A DNA stretch of 64,000 bases from Corynebacterium endometrii (GTDB lineage: Bacteria > Actinomycetota > Actinomycetes > Mycobacteriales > Mycobacteriaceae). Location: positions 992,001 through 1,056,000 of the forward strand of contig NZ_CP039247.1 in the NCBI RefSeq assembly GCF_004795735.1, written 5' to 3'. Below, piece by piece: positions 55,072-64,000 of the stretch. Within the stretch, counting starts at the first letter, position 1; the number at the start of each line of letters is the position of its first letter. A program made the translations under genes and the position numbers. The notes below the pieces were generated by a model, which saw only the letters and a list, made by a program, of their open reading frames with translations, was not told where the DNA came from and did not search any database.

Positions 55072-55644
55072 ATGAACAACGTCCTTTACTACCTTGCTGC
55101 AGAAGGAGGGGAGACTCTGCCACTCGAAGGCGGAAACTCCATCCTTCTGCCCAAGGCATATGACATCGTCTGGTCTCTCATTCCGTTTCTCGTAATTCTG
55201 TTCGTCTTCGGCAAGTTCGTTATTCCGAAGTTCCAGGAACTACTGCAGGAGCGTGAAGACCGGATTGAGGGCGGCATCAAGCGCGCTGAGGCCCAGCAGG
55301 CCGAAGCAAAGGCCGCACTCGAGAAGTACAATGCTCAGCTTGCAGACGCTCGTACTGAGGCCGCGGAGATCCGCGAGGCTGCGCGTGAGCGCGGCAAGCA
55401 GATTGAGGCCGAGGCTAAGGCTAACGCTGAGGAAGAGTCCCGCCGTATTGTCGCCGCTGGCGAGAAGCAGCTGGAAGCTTCCCGTGCCCAGGTCGTCTCT
55501 GAGCTGCGTTCCGATATCGGACAGAACTCCATCAACCTGGCTGAGAAGCTCCTCGGCGGCGAACTTTCCGACGCCACCAAGCAGTCTTCCACCATTGATA
55601 ACTTCCTGTCCGAGCTCGACAATGTGGCACCGGCCGGAAAGTAG
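55072..55644 (+). CDS. atpF: ATP synthase Fo subunit b (AtpF)
   Basis: 190 residues. One membrane helix (about 28-48, [20 protein letters not shown]) and a long charged coiled coil rich in Ala, Glu, Arg and Lys that forms the peripheral stalk. Not fused to delta, unlike in mycobacteria. atpH follows 6 bp later. Confidence 0.95.
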   Translation: MNNVLYYLAAEGGETLPLEGGNSILLPKAYDIVWSLIPFLVILFVFGKFVIPKFQELLQEREDRIEGGIKRAEAQQAEAKAALEKYNAQLADARTEAAEIREAARERGKQIEAEAKANAEEESRRIVAAGEKQLEASRAQVVSELRSDIGQNSINLAEKLLGGELSDATKQSSTIDNFLSELDNVAPAGK

Positions 55645-55650
55645 GCACTC

Positions 55651-56466
55651 ATGAAGGCAGCTAGCCGCGAAGCACTCGCTAACGCAGAATCTAGCCTGGA
55701 TCAGGTCCTGGCAGAGGCAGGCGCAGTAGCGATTGCAGCAGAGACCGGTATGGATCTGTTCGAGATTGCAGACGTCCTTGACAGCGACCGCGAGTTGCGC
55801 GTCGCCGTATCCGATTCTGCTGCTCCAGAGTCCGCACGCAAGTCCCTGGTTAGCCAGTTGATTGGCGAAAAGGTCAACCCAACCACCTTGAAGGTTGTTG
55901 AGGATGCCGTTGCCTCTAATTGGTCCTCCGGCCGCGACTTGGTAAACGGTCTGGTTGCTCTCGGCCGCCGCGCACTGCTGCGCGGCGCTGAGTCTCAGGG
56001 TCAGCTTGGACAGGTTGAGGATGAACTTTTCCGTCTGTCCCGCATCCTGGACCGCGAGGGCGAGCTTACCCAGCTGCTTTCCGACCGCACTGCAACGTCC
56101 GCGCGCAAGCGTGGGTTGCTGGCAAATGTTCTGTACGGCAAGGTCACTATGTTTACCGAGGCGCTAGCGCTCCAGGTCATTGGCCGCCCAGAGCACAACC
56201 CAATTGATGACACTGCCGCTCTTGCCTCCAAGGCAGCCGAGCTGCAGGGCCGTACCGTGGCACACGTTGTCTCTGCGGGTGAACTGAACGAAGGCCAGCA
56301 GGCAGTACTCGCCGAGAAGCTGGGCAAAATTTATGGTCGTGCGATGTCCATCCACTCTGAGGTTGACACCAGCCTCCTCGGTGGTATGACCATACGCGTC
56401 GGCGACGAAGTCATTGATGGTTCTACCGCGGGCAAGATTGCTCGCCTGCGAACCGCTATGAAGTAA
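55651..56466 (+). CDS. atpH: ATP synthase F1 subunit delta (AtpH)
   Basis: 271 residues, the long actinobacterial form. OSCP/delta features are in the second half: LLRGAESQGQLGQVEDELF, and the C-terminal LLGGMTIRVGDEVIDGSTAGKI, which is the family signature. It joins the peripheral stalk to the top of F1. Confidence 0.94.
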   Translation: MKAASREALANAESSLDQVLAEAGAVAIAAETGMDLFEIADVLDSDRELRVAVSDSAAPESARKSLVSQLIGEKVNPTTLKVVEDAVASNWSSGRDLVNGLVALGRRALLRGAESQGQLGQVEDELFRLSRILDREGELTQLLSDRTATSARKRGLLANVLYGKVTMFTEALALQVIGRPEHNPIDDTAALASKAAELQGRTVAHVVSAGELNEGQQAVLAEKLGKIYGRAMSIHSEVDTSLLGGMTIRVGDEVIDGSTAGKIARLRTAMK

Positions 56467-56552
56467 GTCTCCGAGAGTCCGTTGACTTTTATTAACGACT
56501 ACGACAGATTGAACAAGAATTGCTGGAAGATACTACCGAGAGCAGGAACAAC

Positions 56553-58193
56553 ATGGCGGAGCTGACGATCTCCTCCGACGAGATCCGTAGCGCGATTGCG
56601 AACTACACCTCGAGCTACTCCGCGGAGGCCTCCCGTGAGGAGGTCGGCGTGGTCATTTCGGCAGCTGACGGTATTGCGCAGGTTTCTGGCCTGCCGTCCG
56701 TGATGGCGAATGAGCTTCTCGAGTTCCCAGGCGGCGTTATTGGCGTCGCACAGAACCTTGACACCAACTCCATCGGTGTCGTGGTCCTGGGCAACTTCGA
56801 GACCCTTACTGAGGGCGACGAGGTAAAGAGGACCGGCGAGGTTCTCTCCATCCCTGTGGGCGAGGAATTCCTCGGCCGCGTAATTAACCCACTGGGTCAG
56901 CCGATTGACGGCCTGGGCCCTATTGCAAAGGAAGAGGACCGCGTCCTCGAGCTGCAGGCACCTTCCGTTCTGCAGCGCCAGCCAGTGGAAGAGCCAATGC
57001 AGACCGGCATCAAGGCTATTGACGCGATGACCCCAATTGGTCGTGGTCAGCGTCAGTTGATCATTGGTGACCGTAAGACCGGTAAGACCGCCGTTTGTAT
57101 TGACACCATTCTTAACCAGAAGGCTAACTGGGAATCCGGCGACAAGTCCAAGCAGCTGCGTTGCATCTACGTAGCCATTGGCCAGAAGGGTTCCACCATT
57201 GCTGGCGTTCGCCAGACTCTGGAAGAGCACGGCGCACTGGAGTACACCACCATCGTGGCGGCACCAGCGTCTGATTCCGCCGGCTTCAAGTGGCTTGCAC
57301 CATTCTCCGGCGCGGCTCTGGGCCAGCACTGGATGTACCAGGGCAACCACGTCCTGATCATTTACGATGATCTCACCAAGCAGGCCGAGGCCTACCGTGC
57401 GATCTCCCTGCTTCTGCGCCGCCCACCGGGCCGCGAGGCATACCCAGGTGACGTCTTCTACCTGCACTCCCGTCTGCTGGAGCGTGCTGCAAAGCTCTCC
57501 GATGACATGGGTGCCGGTTCCATGACTGCACTGCCAATCATCGAGACCAAGGCGAATGACGTTTCCGCGTTCATTCCTACCAACGTTATTTCCATTACCG
57601 ACGGCCAGGTCTTCCTGGAGTCCGACCTGTTCAACCAGGGCGTCCGTCCGGCGATTAACGTCGGTGTTTCCGTGTCCCGTGTTGGCGGCGCCGCACAGAC
57701 CAAGGGCATGAAGAAGGTTGCCGGTAACCTGCGTCTTGACCTGGCTGCCTTCCGTGACCTCGAGGCATTCGCTGCCTTCGCTTCTGACCTGGACTCCGCG
57801 TCCAAGGCACAGCTCGAGCGCGGCCAGCGCCTCGTCGAGCTGCTGAAGCAGGCAGAGTCCTCCCCACAGCCGGTTGAGTTCCAGATGGTTTCCATCTTCC
57901 TCGCCGACAAGGGCGTATTCGACGTCGTTCCCGTCGAGGACGTTCGCCGCTTCGAGGCCGAACTGCACGAGTACCTGAATCAGAACACTCCTCAGGTATT
58001 CGAGCAGATTGCCGGCGGCCAGGCTCTGAGCGAAGAGTCTCAGCAGGCTCTGGTTGCTGCGGCAGAGGACTTCACCCCAACCTTTCGCACCACTGAAGGC
58101 CACAACCTAGGCACTGAAGCGCCGGTTGACCCATTGGATGCGAACGAGGTTAAGAAGACCGAGCTCAGCGTCTCCCGCAAGACGGCTAAGTAA
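56553..58193 (+). CDS. atpA: ATP synthase F1 subunit alpha (AtpA)
   Basis: 546 residues from ATG 56553 with AGCAGGAAC upstream (frame opens at 56520). Walker A is [14 protein letters not shown] (about 170-183). The alpha signature [14 protein letters not shown] is present. After the normal end the protein continues for about 35 residues ([15 protein letters not shown] onward), a C-terminal extension typical of actinobacteria that in mycobacteria limits ATP hydrolysis. Confidence 0.97.
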   Translation: MAELTISSDEIRSAIANYTSSYSAEASREEVGVVISAADGIAQVSGLPSVMANELLEFPGGVIGVAQNLDTNSIGVVVLGNFETLTEGDEVKRTGEVLSIPVGEEFLGRVINPLGQPIDGLGPIAKEEDRVLELQAPSVLQRQPVEEPMQTGIKAIDAMTPIGRGQRQLIIGDRKTGKTAVCIDTILNQKANWESGDKSKQLRCIYVAIGQKGSTIAGVRQTLEEHGALEYTTIVAAPASDSAGFKWLAPFSGAALGQHWMYQGNHVLIIYDDLTKQAEAYRAISLLLRRPPGREAYPGDVFYLHSRLLERAAKLSDDMGAGSMTALPIIETKANDVSAFIPTNVISITDGQVFLESDLFNQGVRPAINVGVSVSRVGGAAQTKGMKKVAGNLRLDLAAFRDLEAFAAFASDLDSASKAQLERGQRLVELLKQAESSPQPVEFQMVSIFLADKGVFDVVPVEDVRRFEAELHEYLNQNTPQVFEQIAGGQALSEESQQALVAAAEDFTPTFRTTEGHNLGTEAPVDPLDANEVKKTELSVSRKTAK

Positions 58194-58256
58194 ATAGAGC
58201 CTTAATAAAGACTCTTAAGACGAACCGTTTAGAAGAAAGAAGGGAGGAGCAAATCC

Positions 58257-59243
58257 ATGGCAAATCTTCGCGAATTGCGTGACCGTATCAGGTCCGTGAA
58301 CTCGACTAAGAAGATCACCAAGGCACAGGAGCTCATTGCGACCTCGCGCATTACCAAGGCTCAGGCCAGGGTAGAGGCGTCGCTGCCGTATGCGAACGAA
58401 ATGACTAACGTCATGAACCGTCTCGCGGCGGCCAGCTCGCTGGATCACCCGATGCTGCGTGTCCGTGAAGACGCTAAGGTAGCTGCCGTTCTCGTGGTCA
58501 CCTCTGACCGCGGCATGTGTGGCGGCTACAACAACAACGTCTTCAAGAAGGCGGCTGAGCTCGAGGCTCTCCTCAAGAGCGAGGGTTACGAGATCGTCCG
58601 CTACGTCACTGGTGGCAAGGGCGTTGGCTTCTACAAGTTCCGCGAAGCCGATGTCGCTGGCAGCTGGACCGGTTTCTCTCAGGATCCATCCTGGGAGGCA
58701 ACCCATGACGTGCGCCGCCATCTCATCGATGGCTTCGTGGCGGGTTCTAACGGCACCACTAAGGGCCGCGATGGCCTCCACACCGAGGGCGAGGGCAATG
58801 GCGTCCGCGGCTTCGATGTAGTGCACGTTGTGTACACCGAGTTTGAGTCCATGCTGACCCAGACCGCGCGTGCACAGCAGCTGCTGCCGGTCGTGCCGGT
58901 AGTGCAGGAACGCGAGATGCACCTGGGCGGCTCCGCCACGGAGACCGCCGAGGACGCAGAGATTGGCCCGGACGTAGAGTTCGAGCCGGACGCGGATACC
59001 CTGATGGAAGCCCTGCTTCCTAAGTACGTATCTCGCACCCTGTACGCCATGTTCTTGGAGGCTTCCGCTTCCGAGTCCGCCGCACGCCGTACCGCTATGA
59101 AGTCTGCTACTGACAACGCTACGGAACTGGTCAAGGACCTGTCCCGCGTGGCTAACCAGGCTCGTCAGGCGCAGATTACCCAGGAAATTACAGAGATCGT
59201 CGGTGGCGCTGGTGCGCTCGCCGAAAGCGCAGAAAGTGACTAG
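58257..59243 (+). CDS. atpG: ATP synthase F1 subunit gamma (AtpG)
   Basis: 328 residues. The N-terminal helix ANLRELRDRIRSVNSTKKIT and the C-terminal helix with ALSESARRTAMKSATDNA-type text (here ASESAARRTAMKSATDNA) form the rotating shaft. A mid-protein insertion (about 165-185 and 220-245, acidic) is longer than in E. coli. GGGAGGAGC precedes the start. Confidence 0.96.
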   Translation: MANLRELRDRIRSVNSTKKITKAQELIATSRITKAQARVEASLPYANEMTNVMNRLAAASSLDHPMLRVREDAKVAAVLVVTSDRGMCGGYNNNVFKKAAELEALLKSEGYEIVRYVTGGKGVGFYKFREADVAGSWTGFSQDPSWEATHDVRRHLIDGFVAGSNGTTKGRDGLHTEGEGNGVRGFDVVHVVYTEFESMLTQTARAQQLLPVVPVVQEREMHLGGSATETAEDAEIGPDVEFEPDADTLMEALLPKYVSRTLYAMFLEASASESAARRTAMKSATDNATELVKDLSRVANQARQAQITQEITEIVGGAGALAESAESD

Positions 59244-60692
<1,449 letters not shown>

Positions 60693-60702
60693 GGAGTAAC
60701 AC

Positions 60703-61074
60703 ATGGCTGACATCACCGTGGAACTGGTCGCTGTTGAGCGCTTGCTGTGGTCCGGTAAGGCCACCATCGTTACCGCAGAGACCACCGAGGGTGAGATCGG
60801 CGTGCTTCCTGGTCACGAGCCAATGATCGGCCAGTTGGCCGAGAACGGCGTTGTGACCTTCCGCCCAGTGGACGGCAACCGCCGTGTCGCTGCCGTTCAG
60901 GGCGGTTTCCTCTCCGTGTCCGCTGATAAGGTGACCGTTCTCGCTGATTGGGCCGTTTGGGCCGATGAGATCAACGAGTCCCAGGCGCAGAGCGATTCTG
61001 AGTCTGATAACGAGTTGACCGCTTCACGTGGCGAGGCGGGCCTGCGTGCCCTGCGTCGCTCCCGGGAAAGCTAG
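60703..61074 (+). CDS. atpC: ATP synthase F1 subunit epsilon (AtpC)
   Basis: 123 residues. N-terminal beta sandwich ([37 protein letters not shown]) and a short C-terminal helical part. The C-terminal helix pair is shorter than in E. coli and contains a Ser/Asp-rich linker. GGGAGTAAC lies before the ATG. Last gene of the operon. Confidence 0.96.
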   Translation: MADITVELVAVERLLWSGKATIVTAETTEGEIGVLPGHEPMIGQLAENGVVTFRPVDGNRRVAAVQGGFLSVSADKVTVLADWAVWADEINESQAQSDSESDNELTASRGEAGLRALRRSRES

Positions 61075-61128
61075 GACACGTAGGGATGAAGGGGTAGCAG
61101 TTGCGCCCTTCCATTCTCGCATCGACTT

Positions 61129-61170
61129 AAAGCCCCACCGCTTCCGTTAGGGAGCTGGTGGGGCTTTCGC
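61129..61170 (+). terminator. Terminator of the atp operon
   Basis: AAAGCCCCACC (61129-61139) pairs with GGTGGGGCTTT (61157-61167) across a 17-nt loop. Confidence 0.8.
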
Positions 61171-61353
61171 GTACCCAAAATTCTGGGCCGTGGTCCCCAG
61201 AGCTCAGATCACACAACCGCCCGCTGTGTGATTGTTGACTATTGGCGGGGCTGGGGGCGCGAATTCCTAGCGTATCGGGTGAACAATCGTTAGACTCTTT
61301 GAAAAATACTTCATGTCATCCTGTGAATACTTTTTCGCTGAAAGGGACGCACT

Positions 61354-61887
61354 GTGAATGGAACTCTGCTCAGCCTCGTGACCTGGTCAGTGCTGTTCGT
61401 TCTGGTTGGCGTAGTACTCCTCGCCGCGACGCGCTTTTTCACGCTGCGTTCCCGCGGGGCCTCGGTACTGCTGCGCCACTTGCCGGCGAAGGGGATTCAC
61501 GGCTGGAGGCATGGCGTCATTCGCTACGCGGGGGACCATGCTGAATACTTTAAGCTGCGTTCGCTTGCCCCGGGCTACGATCTGCGCCTCAATCGCCTCG
61601 ACATTGAAGTCGTGGGTCACCGCACCGTCTCCGACGATGAGGCCAGCTTCATCTCCACCGACATGAGGGCGGTCCACGTCAAGGTGGGGGCTAAGGAATA
61701 TGAGATTGCCTTTGACCTCCACGGAGAGATGGCCTTCATGGCATGGATAGAGTCCGCGCCATCCAAACGCATGGAGCGGGTAGATTACCGTCGGCTGCGC
61801 GAGCGCGCAGAGCGCAAGGACAAGGCCAGCCGCAGGAATGCCGAGGGTGATTACGGTGCAAATTGGCCCACATCCTACGATCGATAG
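61354..61887 (+). CDS. DUF2550 membrane-anchored protein
   Basis: 177 residues, GTG start with GAAAGGGAC upstream. One N-terminal membrane helix (about 3-26) and a cytoplasmic domain: YAGDHAEYFKLRSLAPGYD, then FISTDMRAVHVKVGAKEYEIAFD. DUF2550 lies between atpC and nucS in Corynebacteriales, where its function is unknown. The end is rich in Arg and Lys. Confidence 0.88.
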   Translation: MNGTLLSLVTWSVLFVLVGVVLLAATRFFTLRSRGASVLLRHLPAKGIHGWRHGVIRYAGDHAEYFKLRSLAPGYDLRLNRLDIEVVGHRTVSDDEASFISTDMRAVHVKVGAKEYEIAFDLHGEMAFMAWIESAPSKRMERVDYRRLRERAERKDKASRRNAEGDYGANWPTSYDR

Positions 61888-61960
61888 GCGCTACGTCGGG
61901 TAAAAGCTGGGCGCCAAGCACACGATGCGGGCTCGAGTAGGACTCGGCGCTCGCTCGCGA

Positions 61961-61966
61961 TAGGGT
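61961..61966 (+). promoter_or_regulatory. -10 element of nucS, leaderless type
   Basis: TAGGGT, 7 nt, then ATG 61974. Confidence 0.45.
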
Positions 61967-61973
61967 AGAGGGC

Positions 61974-62666
61974 ATGCGTTTAGTCCTCGCCCATTGTTCA
62001 GTTGATTATGTAGGTCGTTTGGATGCCCACCTTCCGGCCGCGGACCGCCTGCTATTAGTAAAAGCTGACGGATCCGTATCCGTTCACGCGGATGATCGCG
62101 CCTACAAACCGCTGAATTGGATGACCCCACCGTGCACCCTTGTGGAGGAGTCCATTACCGATATTGACGGTGAGGACACCGGGGAGCAGCTGTGGTTGGT
62201 GGAAAACCCAAAGGGCGAGCAACTCCGAATCACCGTTTCGAAAATCTACGAGGATATTTCCTTCGACTTGGGGGTGGATCCCGGGCTGCAGAAAGATGGC
62301 GTGGAGGCACACCTGCAAGAGCTCTTGGCTGAGCACATCACGACCCTGGGGCCTGATTACACCCTGGTTCGGCGCGAATACGCCACACCCATCGGCCCTG
62401 TGGACATCATGGCCCAGGACGCGGATAAAAAATACGTCGCGGTGGAGGTCAAGCGCCGCGGGGAGATCGCCGGCGTAGAGCAGTTAACCCGTTACCTCGA
62501 TCAGCTCAACCGGGACAAGCTCATCGCGCCGGTTGCGGGAGTGTTCGCCGCCCAGGAAATCAAGCCGCAGGCCCGCACCCTCGCCGAAGACCGAGGCATT
62601 CGTTGCGTTGTCCTCGACTACGATGAGCTTCGCGGCATTGAGTCCAACGAGCTCCGCCTGTTCTAG
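61974..62666 (+). CDS. nucS: Mismatch endonuclease NucS/EndoMS
   Basis: 230 residues. The C-terminal nuclease has [21 protein letters not shown]: the D and ExK of a RecB-like site, followed by LTRYLDQL. The N-terminal domain has [14 protein letters not shown] NWMTPPCTL. NucS replaces MutSL mismatch repair in actinobacteria by cutting both strands at mismatches; it ends in LRLF, where a beta-clamp contact is expected. Its stop overlaps the next start by one base. Confidence 0.95.
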   Translation: MRLVLAHCSVDYVGRLDAHLPAADRLLLVKADGSVSVHADDRAYKPLNWMTPPCTLVEESITDIDGEDTGEQLWLVENPKGEQLRITVSKIYEDISFDLGVDPGLQKDGVEAHLQELLAEHITTLGPDYTLVRREYATPIGPVDIMAQDADKKYVAVEVKRRGEIAGVEQLTRYLDQLNRDKLIAPVAGVFAAQEIKPQARTLAEDRGIRCVVLDYDELRGIESNELRLF

Positions 62667-62950
62667 TGGGGCGCAAGAACCGTAGGGCCGTCACGCCTGC
62701 GCGCGCCTTGCCCCGTGACGGTGCCGCGTTTCTGGGGTCCGCTACCGTAGAAGGCCCGCGGTGGTCGATGGGCGAGCCGTACGTAATGCGGCACATCGGG
62801 TCCAACGCGGCCCGCAAGTATTATGTGTGCCCGGGATGCAACCAAAACATTCCGCCCGGCATGGCCCATATAGTGGCTTGGCCGCGGGATACTGGTGGCC
62901 GCGCGGATGATAGGCGGCACTGGCATAGGAATTGTTGGGAACGCCGTTAA
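62666..62950 (+). CDS. Small putative zinc-binding protein coupled to nucS
   Basis: 94 residues, GTG start overlapping the nucS stop (TAGTG). A basic N terminus is followed by YYVCPGCNQNIPPGMAHIVA and HWHRNCWERR: CxxC plus a His/Cys group that could bind zinc, recalling HNH or treble-clef knuckles. The Corynebacteriales nucS region usually has a similar small protein here. Function unknown; a link to mismatch repair is inferred from coupling only. Confidence 0.75.
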   Translation: MGRKNRRAVTPARALPRDGAAFLGSATVEGPRWSMGEPYVMRHIGSNAARKYYVCPGCNQNIPPGMAHIVAWPRDTGGRADDRRHWHRNCWERR

Positions 62951-62961
62951 AGATATGGCGG

Positions 62962-62967
62962 TAGAAT
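62962..62967 (+). promoter_or_regulatory. -10 element of the 62975 gene, leaderless type
   Basis: TAGAAT, 7 nt, then ATG 62975, chosen over the in-frame ATG 62966, which overlaps the -10 box. Confidence 0.5.
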
Positions 62968-62974
62968 GGCCGCC

Positions 62975-63316
62975 ATGATTGTTGCGTTTTCAGTAGCACC
63001 CGCCGCCGTTGATAATCCCACCGCAGAAATGGCCGAGGCGGTCGCCGAAGCGGTCCGGGTGGTCAGGGCCTCCGGGCTTCCCAACGAGACGAACGCCATG
63101 TTCACTCTGATTGAGGGTGATTGGGACGAAGTTTTCGCGGTTATAAAAGAGGCCACTGCGGCGGTAGAGAGGGTATCCCCTCGCACCTCGTTAGTTATTA
63201 AGGCCGATATTCGTCCGGGGCGCACCGACATGCTGACCCAGAAGGTGGAATCGGTGAATAGGATCCTTAGCGGAGATGTAGACGGTCAACCCGGCACGGT
63301 TGACACCAGCAAGTAG
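62975..63316 (+). CDS. MTH1187-family thiamine-binding protein
   Basis: 113 residues. MIVAFSVAPAAVDNPTAEMA, a central NAMFTLIEGDWDEVFAVIKEA, and SLVIKADIRPGR match the UPF0045/MTH1187 ferredoxin-like fold; some members bind thiamine. The start is set by the -10 geometry. No thiamine genes nearby. It precedes the thioredoxin-fold gene by 35 bp. Confidence 0.85.
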   Translation: MIVAFSVAPAAVDNPTAEMAEAVAEAVRVVRASGLPNETNAMFTLIEGDWDEVFAVIKEATAAVERVSPRTSLVIKADIRPGRTDMLTQKVESVNRILSGDVDGQPGTVDTSK

Positions 63317-63351
63317 ACCAGGGACAAAATAGGGAAGTAGAGGACGTTCAC

Positions 63352-64000
63352 GTGACTAAACCCAACGCACCATACGTAGCAGGCGCACTAGATCTCGGCG
63401 AGGTCAAGGCACGGGCGGAGGCCCGCGCTCAGGCGGAGAAGGCGGCGCAGGGAGCCGCTGGTGGCGCGATGGGCGCGAATGGTGCGCCCCAGGACGCGGG
63501 CCTGGCTCCGTTTTTTGAAGTAACCGATGAGAACTTCGAAACCCATTTGGTGCGCCGCTCCGCCGAGGTTCCCGTCATCGCCATGGTCGGCACATCCCGT
63601 TCCGATATGTCCGAAAAGCTTAAGGCCACCCTCAAGGAGCTAGCCGAGGAGGGTAGCTTCTCCTTCATCGTGGGCTACATTGATGCGGACGCCCGCCCGC
63701 AGATTGCGCAAGCTTTTGGCGTGAAGAATCTACCCACCACAATCGCGGTGGCTGGCGGTCAGCCGATTACCAACTTCGAGGGCGGTCAGCCCCGTGAGGC
63801 GCTTGAGCCCTGGGTCGAGGCTTTAGTCTCTAATATCGCGCCGCAGCTCAACGGCCCGGGCCCGGAGCTGCAGGCGGCCAAGGCGGCCTGGGAGGCGGGG
63901 GAGCGCCCCGGCGCGGCTCAGGCAGGGCCCCAAGAGGGCTTGGCAGATCCGCGCCTTGGAGTAGCCGAAGAAGCTCTCAATGCTGGTGACTTTGACGCGG
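63352..64000 (+). CDS. Thioredoxin-fold protein lacking CxxC, cut by the window end
   Basis: At least 216 residues, GTG start with AGAGGACG upstream; no stop before the window end. After an Ala-rich N terminus comes a thioredoxin fold: VTDENFETHLVRRSAEVPVI, FGVKNLPTTIAVAGGQPI, and NFEGGQPREALEPWVEAL. Where the redox CxxC should be there is VGTSRSDM, so it is not redox-active. This matches the co-chaperone type (YbbN/CnoX-like) whose C terminus carries TPR repeats, expected beyond the window. The same position after nucS is held in other Corynebacteriales. Confidence 0.85.
   Translation, partial: MTKPNAPYVAGALDLGEVKARAEARAQAEKAAQGAAGGAMGANGAPQDAGLAPFFEVTDENFETHLVRRSAEVPVIAMVGTSRSDMSEKLKATLKELAEEGSFSFIVGYIDADARPQIAQAFGVKNLPTTIAVAGGQPITNFEGGQPREALEPWVEALVSNIAPQLNGPGPELQAAKAAWEAGERPGAAQAGPQEGLADPRLGVAEEALNAGDFDA

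Noticed and set aside
56499..58103. 534-codon open frame opposite atpA
   Set aside because: Antisense shadow of atpA with no domain and no ribosome site.

Overview
This window reads as a chromosome segment of a Corynebacterium-like actinobacterium. The right half carries the order argS-lysA-hom-thrB-rho-prfA-prmC-sua5/tsaC-wecA-atpIBEFHAGDC-DUF2550-nucS, which I know from the Corynebacteriales. It lacks thrC and rpmE inside the cluster, as in corynebacteria rather than mycobacteria. GTG starts are frequent, GC is high, and many genes have leaderless-type promoters (TANNNT followed 7-8 nt later by the start codon).

Region 1-5.0 kb is a visibly lower-GC segment on the minus strand. It encodes a very large protein, open past base 1, that joins an N-terminal GHKL/sacsin-type ATPase to a C-terminal superfamily 2 helicase. 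Upstream of it in the same direction lies a small protein with an EVE/PUA-like look. A mutT gene at its edge carries a frameshift. This pair is the best candidate here for an undescribed, probably defensive or DNA-quality-control, system.

Region 5.6-13.9 kb holds the gltS glutamate carrier and a complete histidine-utilisation locus: hutG on the minus strand, a divergent IclR-type regulator, then hutH-hutU-hutI. The pathway ends in glutamate, so gltS beside it is a sensible neighbour. Region 14.0-24 kb has a proton-translocating transhydrogenase (pntAB), a secreted SGNH hydrolase, an RGG-tailed DEAD-box RNA helicase, a small membrane protein, an exported DUF1524 nuclease next to a lipoprotein made of nine DDRDDQN repeats, and the proline carrier putP.

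Region 24.3-34.6 kb is a DNA-maintenance block: an SNF2 helicase, a SWIM zinc-finger protein, and Mre11-like and Rad50-like proteins. A MarR regulator, a PspC-domain protein and several small proteins follow. A tRNA-Arg(CCG) and an intact-looking IS3-family element lie just before argS.

Region 36.5-64 kb is the conserved housekeeping block: arginyl-tRNA charging, lysine and threonine synthesis, a Fe-S-type regulator, an acyl-CoA ligase, Rho, release factor 1 with its methylase, tRNA t6A synthesis, lipid-linked glycan initiation, and the full F1Fo ATP synthase operon. It ends with nucS mismatch endonuclease, a small zinc-binding protein, a thiamine-binding-family protein, and the start of a thioredoxin-fold protein cut by the window end.
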